From Methanocorpusculum sp. (lineage in GTDB: Archaea; Halobacteriota; Methanomicrobia; Methanomicrobiales; Methanocorpusculaceae): a DNA stretch of 6,143 nt. Position numbers and translations under genes: made by a program. Where the stretch lies: positions 1-6,143 of the forward strand of contig DALTVZ010000083.1 of NCBI GenBank assembly GCA_029987315.1. The letters run 5' to 3'. Positions 5,549-6,143 of the stretch are shown here, piece after piece. Position 1 is the stretch's first letter. The number at the start of each line of letters is the position of its first letter. The notes under the pieces were generated by a model. The model had not been told where the DNA came from. It worked only from the letters and a program-made list of their open reading frames with translations, and made no database searches.

Positions 5549-6032
5549 GTTTGAACAGAGAATATTTGAGACCGATTTTCGTGTGGCCTTATCTGAGGAG
5601 CTTGAGCGTAGGGGGTTAAGCATTCGCCAACTCTCTGATATGACTGGGATACCTGCTGTCACCTTGTATAAGATCGCATCCGGCGAACGGGATCCTCGTC
5701 TTTCTACCGTGAAGAAAATCGTCGCTGTTTTTTCTCCCCCTCACGGTAAATTTATAGCCCTGATCGCAGCAAAGTTTCTCCTTGATGAGAACGAAGGGGC
5801 AAAAATACATGCGAACGGTACTGAGTACAGGATCAAAGGATATGCGGCAAACTCTCTCGAAGATTGTCTTATTGTCGCCGTTCGTGCAAGAAACGACGGG
5901 GCCGCCGGCATAATTTGTGCCCCGATCCTTGCATCTCTCATCGAAAAAATGGTGGATGTTCCTGTCGCGATCTTAAAACCAGATACGCATGCCGTCTTTG
6001 GGGCAGCAGAATCAATTGCAAAACGACTGTAA
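5547..6032 (+). CDS. XRE-type helix-turn-helix regulator with small C-terminal sensor-like domain
   Basis: The 161-residue product begins with a Cro/CI-type helix-turn-helix at about 10-66. The core LSIRQLSDMTGIPAVTLYKI (24-43) carries the two helices, and SGERDPRLSTVKKIVAVF (45-62) completes the fold. The rest (about 70-161) is a small alpha/beta domain: short strands, then NSLEDCLIVAVRARNDGAAGIICAPILASLIEKMVDVPVAIL and a final helix. The latter half recalls the N-terminal ligand domain of PrpR-type activators, where a residue stretch of the form 'alternating strand, helix, PV-x-I/L' follows the effector pocket; this is only a resemblance by eye. The start at 5547 is the only ATG before the helix-turn-helix, and the upstream AT-rich region lacks a ribosome-binding site. 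It diverges from the HxlR gene and ends 8 bp before the 3' end of the opposite-strand tRNA gene. Target and ligand are unknown. Confidence 0.8.
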   Translation: MFEQRIFETDFRVALSEELERRGLSIRQLSDMTGIPAVTLYKIASGERDPRLSTVKKIVAVFSPPHGKFIALIAAKFLLDENEGAKIHANGTEYRIKGYAANSLEDCLIVAVRARNDGAAGIICAPILASLIEKMVDVPVAILKPDTHAVFGAAESIAKRL

Positions 6033-6040
6033 AACAAGAA

Positions 6041-6124
6041 CGCTGAGGGGGAGATTTGAACTCCCGAGAGACTTTCGCCTCACGGGCTTTCCAGGCCCGC
6101 GCCCTACCGCTAGACTACCTCAGC
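6041..6124 (-). tRNA. tRNA-Ser (anticodon GGA)
   Basis: Read on the minus strand, GCTGAGG (6124-6118) pairs fully with CCTCAGC (6048-6042), leaving G as discriminator at 6041. The anticodon arm is CGGGC-CTGGAAA-GCCCG, giving anticodon GGA, which reads serine codons UCC and UCU. The T arm is GGGAG-TTCAAAT-CTCCC. The long variable arm, GAGGC-GAAA-GTCTC, is typical of serine tRNAs and has a GAAA tetraloop. G discriminator is also the serine identity base. No CCA is encoded: the bases after 6041 on this strand read TTC. The length is 84 bases and no intron is seen. Confidence 0.97.
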
Positions 6125-6143
6125 ATAAAAACTAGCATAAAAT
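6125..6143 (-). promoter_or_regulatory. AT-rich 5' flank of the tRNA gene, possible promoter
   Basis: On the minus strand the 19 bases before the tRNA read ATTTTATGCTAGTTTTTAT. TTTTATG at the window edge could be part of a TATA box, but the window ends before the expected position is fully covered. Confidence 0.3.

Noticed and set aside
1..6143. Insertion sequence, transposase or phage genes
   Set aside because: No such coding sequence, terminal inverted repeat with target duplication, or integrase is visible in the window.

Overview
The window looks like chromosome of a methanogenic archaeon, most probably of the order Methanomicrobiales (a Methanocorpusculum-like genome is my best guess, by recall rather than by a search). 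The reasons are an archaeal-type AMP phosphorylase, an archaeal non-canonical FtsZ/tubulin-like protein, AT-rich TATA-type promoter regions with short or absent leaders, T-run terminators, and a tRNA gene without an encoded CCA end.

Layout. Bases 1-206 hold a degenerate tandem array of about 54-57 bp units. Each unit has a hairpin whose stem sequence changes from unit to unit while pairing is kept. The AMP phosphorylase gene (deoA, 247-1764, +) follows; it releases ribose 1,5-bisphosphate from AMP in the archaeal nucleoside-salvage/type III RuBisCO route. After 24 bp comes a secreted, membrane-anchored protein (1789-2964, +) with a signal peptide, four tandem beta-sandwich-like repeats of about 78 residues, one C-terminal membrane helix and a basic tail. 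After 53 bp containing a T-run and a TATA-like box comes a 648-residue tubulin/FtsZ-superfamily protein (3018-4964, +). Its GTP-binding and catalytic loops have diverged, and it carries a roughly 260-residue charged tail ending in short tandem repeats.

Only 5 bp beyond it, tail to tail, is an HxlR-family (winged helix) regulator on the minus strand (4970-5383). It appears to start at a TTG served by a strong Shine-Dalgarno sequence. A 150-160 bp divergent intergenic region rich in dyads and direct repeats separates it from an XRE-type regulator (5547-6032, +) with a small C-terminal sensor-like domain. A tRNA-Ser(GGA) gene on the minus strand (6041-6124) closes the window, its 3' end 8 bp from the regulator's stop codon.

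How they fit together. deoA is metabolic and probably unrelated in function to what follows. The membrane protein and the tubulin-like protein lie in the same direction and could work together at the cell envelope, but the gap between them has its own promoter-like box, so a shared function is only an inference. The two regulators share a divergent control region containing candidate operators. The most interesting parts are the tubulin-like protein with its repeat tail, and the hairpin array before deoA.
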